In this document: positions 61,310 to 64,000 of the stretch, piece by piece
Layout of the letters: the number at the start of each line of letters is the position of its first letter
Position numbering within the stretch: the first letter of the stretch is position 1
Origin: JBCAWW01 sp039024315
Lineage (GTDB): Bacteria; Bacteroidota; Bacteroidia; J057
Direction: 5' to 3'
NCBI GenBank assembly: GCA_039024315.1
Contig: JBCCQN010000001.1
Span: 62,001-126,000 of the forward strand
DNA: 64,000 nt
Translations under genes and position numbers: made by a program
Notes under the pieces: generated by a model
Databases searched by the model: none
Told to the model about the DNA's origin: nothing
What the model saw: only the letters and a program-made list of their open reading frames with translations

Positions 61310-61927
61310 ATGCATATTGCAGTCGCTGGAAATATAGGTGCAGGAAAGACCACCCTAAGTTATTTGTTGGCTAAATATTTTGGTTTTGAGGCCCAATACG
61401 AGGACAATGATCAAAATCCCTACATGCTGGATTTTTACTCTGACATGCCACGTTGGTCCTTCAATCTGCAAATCTCTTTCTTGCACTCACGCCTTAAAAA
61501 GGTCATCCAGATTCGCAAAGAAGGCAAGAATGTCATTCAGGATAGGACCATTTATGAGGATGCACAAATATTTGCTCCCAACCTGCATGCAATGGGGCTG
61601 ATGAGTTCGAGAGATTTTGAAACTTACAAAGAGCTTTTTGAATCAATCGCTGATCTCGTTCAACCTCCAGATCTGCTTATCTATCTACGCGCTGACATCC
61701 CTACTTTGGTAGAGCAAATACAAAGTCGCGGCCGTAATTATGAAGATTCTATCCGCCTAGATTACCTCAAGCGACTAAATGAGCGTTACGAAGCTTGGTT
61801 TGAGTCTTACGGATATGGCAAGAAACTTGATGTACATGTAGCAGAAACCAACTTTAGAGGCAATCCTGAACACCTCGGTATCATAATCAACCGCGTAAAA
61901 GGAGAATTATACGGACTTTTTAGTTAG
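61310..61927 (+). CDS. Deoxynucleoside kinase (dAdo/dCyd/dGuo kinase type)
   Basis: A 205-residue cytoplasmic kinase of the dNK family. P-loop GNIGAGKTT (7-15), the substrate-site residues of PRWSFNLQISFL, the DRTIYEDA motif (ERS/DRS position), and the LID arginines in QIQSRGRNYEDSI are intact. It phosphorylates deoxynucleosides in the salvage pathway; which base is favoured cannot be told. A MazG-like gene follows 25 bases later, so the two form a nucleotide-pool operon. Confidence 0.93.
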   Translation: MHIAVAGNIGAGKTTLSYLLAKYFGFEAQYEDNDQNPYMLDFYSDMPRWSFNLQISFLHSRLKKVIQIRKEGKNVIQDRTIYEDAQIFAPNLHAMGLMSSRDFETYKELFESIADLVQPPDLLIYLRADIPTLVEQIQSRGRNYEDSIRLDYLKRLNERYEAWFESYGYGKKLDVHVAETNFRGNPEHLGIIINRVKGELYGLFS

Positions 61928-61952
61928 CCAAAACCCCCAAAACCAAACCAAA

Positions 61953-62261
61953 ATGCTAAGCCTTCGACGACTATCTCGGGCTAACCGACAAAGATGCGAA
62001 GAAAAAGCCTCTCCTCTTGAGGAGTGGACCCCAACAGATTGGGCCGCCGCCTTGGCCGGGAAAACGGGAGATGCCTGTAATCTGATCGTGAAAATGCGGA
62101 AAGGAGACAAAGTTGACCCCAATGACATCGGCCGTGAACTGGCAGATTTGGTGATCTATGTGGATTTGATGGCTTCTCGCCTTGGCCTAGATTTAGAGAA
62201 AGCGGTCGTACAAAAGTTTAATGAAACCTCCGCTCGTCAAGGCAGCGAAGTACTGCTTTAA
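61953..62261 (+). CDS. MazG-like protein with altered first metal-binding motif
   Basis: A 102-residue protein of the MazG-like/all-alpha NTP pyrophosphohydrolase type (WTPTDWAAALAGKTGDACNL, GRELADLVIYVDLMASRLGL, QKFNETSAR). In active members the first motif is GExGE (E-x-x-E); here it reads GKTGD, so one Glu is replaced by Lys and the other by Asp. The second motif ELADLVIYVD is intact. Activity may be lost or altered. It follows the deoxynucleoside kinase closely, consistent with work on the nucleotide pool. Confidence 0.8.
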   Translation: MLSLRRLSRANRQRCEEKASPLEEWTPTDWAAALAGKTGDACNLIVKMRKGDKVDPNDIGRELADLVIYVDLMASRLGLDLEKAVVQKFNETSARQGSEVLL

Positions 62262-62380
62262 TCTTCAAGGGCTTAGCCAAAAGTTCTTAGTGATAAGGCG
62301 TAAAACGCTTCAAGATTGGTCATTTCTAATCATCCAGAACCTATTTTGGCCACCTAGGGCTCGGCGATAAAACCGGCTTT

Positions 62381-62411
62381 ACAAGTACTAAGTAGAAAGT
62401 ACTCAGTAAAG
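62381..62411 (+). repeat. Degenerate 7-base-period repeat
   Basis: GTA at 62385, 62392, 62399 and 62406, seven bases apart (AAGTACT-AAGTAGA-AAGTACT-CAGTAAA). The complementary phase (TACTCTC-TACTCAC) appears near 62494-62507, so the gap between the MazG-like and PBP4-like genes is bracketed by inverted copies. Confidence 0.6.
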
Positions 62412-62507
62412 AGAAAAAAGGCCATATTGATCTATTCCCCGAATCTCCCTAAATACTGAACGCTCTTGTCTAAGTATATGACAAATTGCTTTATACTCTC
62501 TACTCAC

Positions 62508-63932
62508 TCAATAGTTCTCATAAAGGTCTCGCAACAGTTTTTCGATATAAGGTTTGACTACACTTGAAGAAAAGCTATAGTGGTTTTGCATGATGCTGAA
62601 TATCAGCACTCTACCGCTTTTGGCCTTGAGATAACCACTCAGATTATGATTATTACTGAGTGTTCCCGTTTTGGCAAATACATAGGGGCCAAACTCTCCT
62701 AGGTAGTATTTTTCTAAGGTTCCTGAGACTCCACCAGCAGGTAATAAGCTAAACAAACGACTAGTATCCATCTCTTGATACAGCTCGTTCAAAATCCAAA
62801 CTAAATCTCTCGGACTCACCAAATTGTATCGACTTAAGCCGGCTCCATCGACCCATCGGGGAGGATCGGGTAGGGGAGATAGCAAAGAATCAAGACTGTA
62901 GCGAATCATTTTGTCGCTATTGACACTCTCTAAATTTGTTGCTGCACACATCAGGAGCAATTGCTCCGCGAAAAAATTATCACTGTTGAGCAACAAATAT
63001 TGGTATAAGCTATCGATATGCCTCGAATAAAAGATGGGCAGCGTATCGGAAAGGCTAGTTCCCATCCATGGTTGGACCTCTTGGTGGAGCGTGTCCCCCA
63101 GCAAACTCAGCATGAGGCCTTCACTAGTTTGGAAAGGAATGGGGACTTCCCAACCTGTACCGAGCAATTGTTCGGGATAATAAAACGTATTGCTGTATCG
63201 GTCACGCCTAATCTTTTGATATTGATTGTCTTGCATGGGGCTCAGGCTTAACCGATTAGGACGAATAGAGGCGGTGTTCTGCGCAGCAGGCAAACTAATA
63301 GTGGCTAAGTTGCCGTAAAGCGGGAAAATACTCCTTTCCGCTGCGAAAGGATATAAATAATCTTCCCAAGCCCAACCTGGAGCCCAAGCTACTACCTTAT
63401 TGGCCGCAAAATCTATGAAAATAGGGCCTTTATGCTGACGTAAAAAACTATCTGCTAATTGTGTTGGAAAGTCAGGATGCAAAAAAGTGGGATCGCCTAA
63501 TGGCTTGATAATGAGGCTATCGCCCATGAATTTATACCTGAAACAAGGTACAGAGTCTGCCAATAATTGGCTTGCTGTATAAAAACTAAGCAGCTTGGTA
63601 TTGGAGGCAGGAGTAAAGTATTTATCTGCTTGATAATCATAGATAAATTTCTGCTGGTCAGGGGAGTAGATAGCAAGACCCGTAAAATGTTGCTGCAAAA
63701 TTTGGGGAGACAATAAATTTTGCTCGAAGCTCCGCTTTACCTTACTTCTAAAGCTGAGGCCGCAGCTACTCAATCCTAGCCCTAATCCCATAAAAAGGAG
63801 AATAGGTAGTATAATCGATGTTCGAATATTTTGGTGAGTAATAAATTTTGTTAATGAATGTAAGAGTTTTGGAAAAAACGTATTCATTCGATTGGATGAA
63901 CTAAATAGTTTGAGATATAGGGATTTTATCAT
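62508..63932 (-). CDS. D-Ala-D-Ala carboxypeptidase/endopeptidase, PBP4 (S13) type
   Basis: A 474-residue lipoprotein. Hydrophobic signal (about 39-56, TSIILPILLFMGLGLGLS) then lipobox SSC. Penicillin-binding motifs are present: SxxK in PASNTKLL, SxN in NSDNFFAEQ, and KTG in FAKTGTLSN, the S13/PBP4 set. It hydrolyses D-Ala-D-Ala and some cross-links of peptidoglycan in the periplasm. The start may be 63932 or the Met 15 codons later (63887); the former leaves a long basic N-terminus. A palindrome-like copy lies inside the gene (63276-63290). Confidence 0.88.
   Translation of the reverse strand: MIKSLYLKLFSSSNRMNTFFPKLLHSLTKFITHQNIRTSIILPILLFMGLGLGLSSCGLSFRSKVKRSFEQNLLSPQILQQHFTGLAIYSPDQQKFIYDYQADKYFTPASNTKLLSFYTASQLLADSVPCFRYKFMGDSLIIKPLGDPTFLHPDFPTQLADSFLRQHKGPIFIDFAANKVVAWAPGWAWEDYLYPFAAERSIFPLYGNLATISLPAAQNTASIRPNRLSLSPMQDNQYQKIRRDRYSNTFYYPEQLLGTGWEVPIPFQTSEGLMLSLLGDTLHQEVQPWMGTSLSDTLPIFYSRHIDSLYQYLLLNSDNFFAEQLLLMCAATNLESVNSDKMIRYSLDSLLSPLPDPPRWVDGAGLSRYNLVSPRDLVWILNELYQEMDTSRLFSLLPAGGVSGTLEKYYLGEFGPYVFAKTGTLSNNHNLSGYLKAKSGRVLIFSIMQNHYSFSSSVVKPYIEKLLRDLYENY
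63276..63290 (-). repeat. Palindrome-like copy inside the PBP4-type gene
   Basis: GTTCTGC-GCA-GCAGGC on the plus strand; the CTGC stem is perfect but the tail beyond GTT differs. Codes for PAAQNT. Confidence 0.45.
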
Positions 63933-64000
63933 ACGCTCACAAGTTAAACAATCACCCTTGTTTGTACACTAATTAAGTTAAAGCTTAAAATCACACCTCA

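Noticed and set aside
1..64000. CRISPR arrays, tRNA, rRNA, prophage, IS elements
   Set aside because: No regular direct-repeat/spacer pattern, cloverleaf, rRNA-like conserved stretch, transposase, integrase or phage structural gene was seen by eye; a tRNA search program would still be worth running.

Overview
The window reads as chromosomal DNA of a Bacteroidota bacterium, most likely a marine or activated-sludge member of the Saprospiria/Lewinella type (the class is an inference; the phylum is well supported). Phylum evidence: a SusC/SusD pair with FecI/FecR-type regulators, a C-terminal type IX secretion sorting domain, TamL- and DUF6340-type lipoproteins, and TAnnTTTG-like promoter words. 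Coding density is high. I see no rRNA, tRNA, CRISPR array, phage or intact insertion sequence.

Layout. 1-8.25 kb (minus strand): a glycan-uptake locus with ECF sigma factor, FecR anti-sigma, STN-containing SusC, SusD, a TIG-domain surface lipoprotein, and a secreted protein cut by the left edge. 8.6-10.9 kb: a four-helix membrane protein, a tandem ABM-like lipoprotein and an AraC regulator. 11-14.2 kb: class II fructose-bisphosphate aldolase and two tandem DUF6340-like lipoproteins. 14.3-19 kb: a helical-repeat protein, an AlgI/AlgJ-like O-acetylation pair and NfuA. 19.1-25.7 kb: three consecutive paralogous von Willebrand A (YfbK-like) proteins, one keeping a TonB-plug-like segment. 25.8-32.1 kb: HDAC-like deacetylase, GIN-domain adhesin-like protein, APH-type kinase, an MsbA-like ABC exporter broken by an in-frame stop, rbfA, and an FtsX-type permease. 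32.3-39.3 kb: acetyltransferase, TamL-like Omp85 lipoprotein and TrmH-like methyltransferase with overlapping divergent start codons, a membrane NACHT-like NTPase, and a VanY-like peptidase. 39.4-44.8 kb: M1 peptidase/HupE/DUF6702 group, a beta-barrel protein and a DUF2167 protein. 44.8-49 kb (minus): ArsA-like ATPase, two SDR enzymes and a sialidase-fold lipoprotein in one operon. 49-56.3 kb (plus): sulfatase, beta-propeller protein, a 1126-residue ThuA/sugar-dehydrogenase/PKD/cytochrome c fusion and a TIM-barrel isomerase, a coherent sugar-oxidation group. 56.5-64 kb: a T9SS cargo protein, an M23-fold protein without its zinc ligands, deoxynucleoside kinase with a MazG-like partner, and a PBP4-type peptidase.

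The most unusual signal is not a gene. A short palindrome, roughly YYGC-TNC-GCRR-AACGCTT, recurs at least eleven times between genes and about ten more times, more loosely, inside genes. Its stem arms change together (CCGC/GCGG, CTGC/GCAG, perhaps CCCC/GGGG), and many intergenic copies sit 6-15 bases after a stop codon in the sense orientation. A second intergenic class is a degenerate repeat with a 7-base period (AGTANNN).
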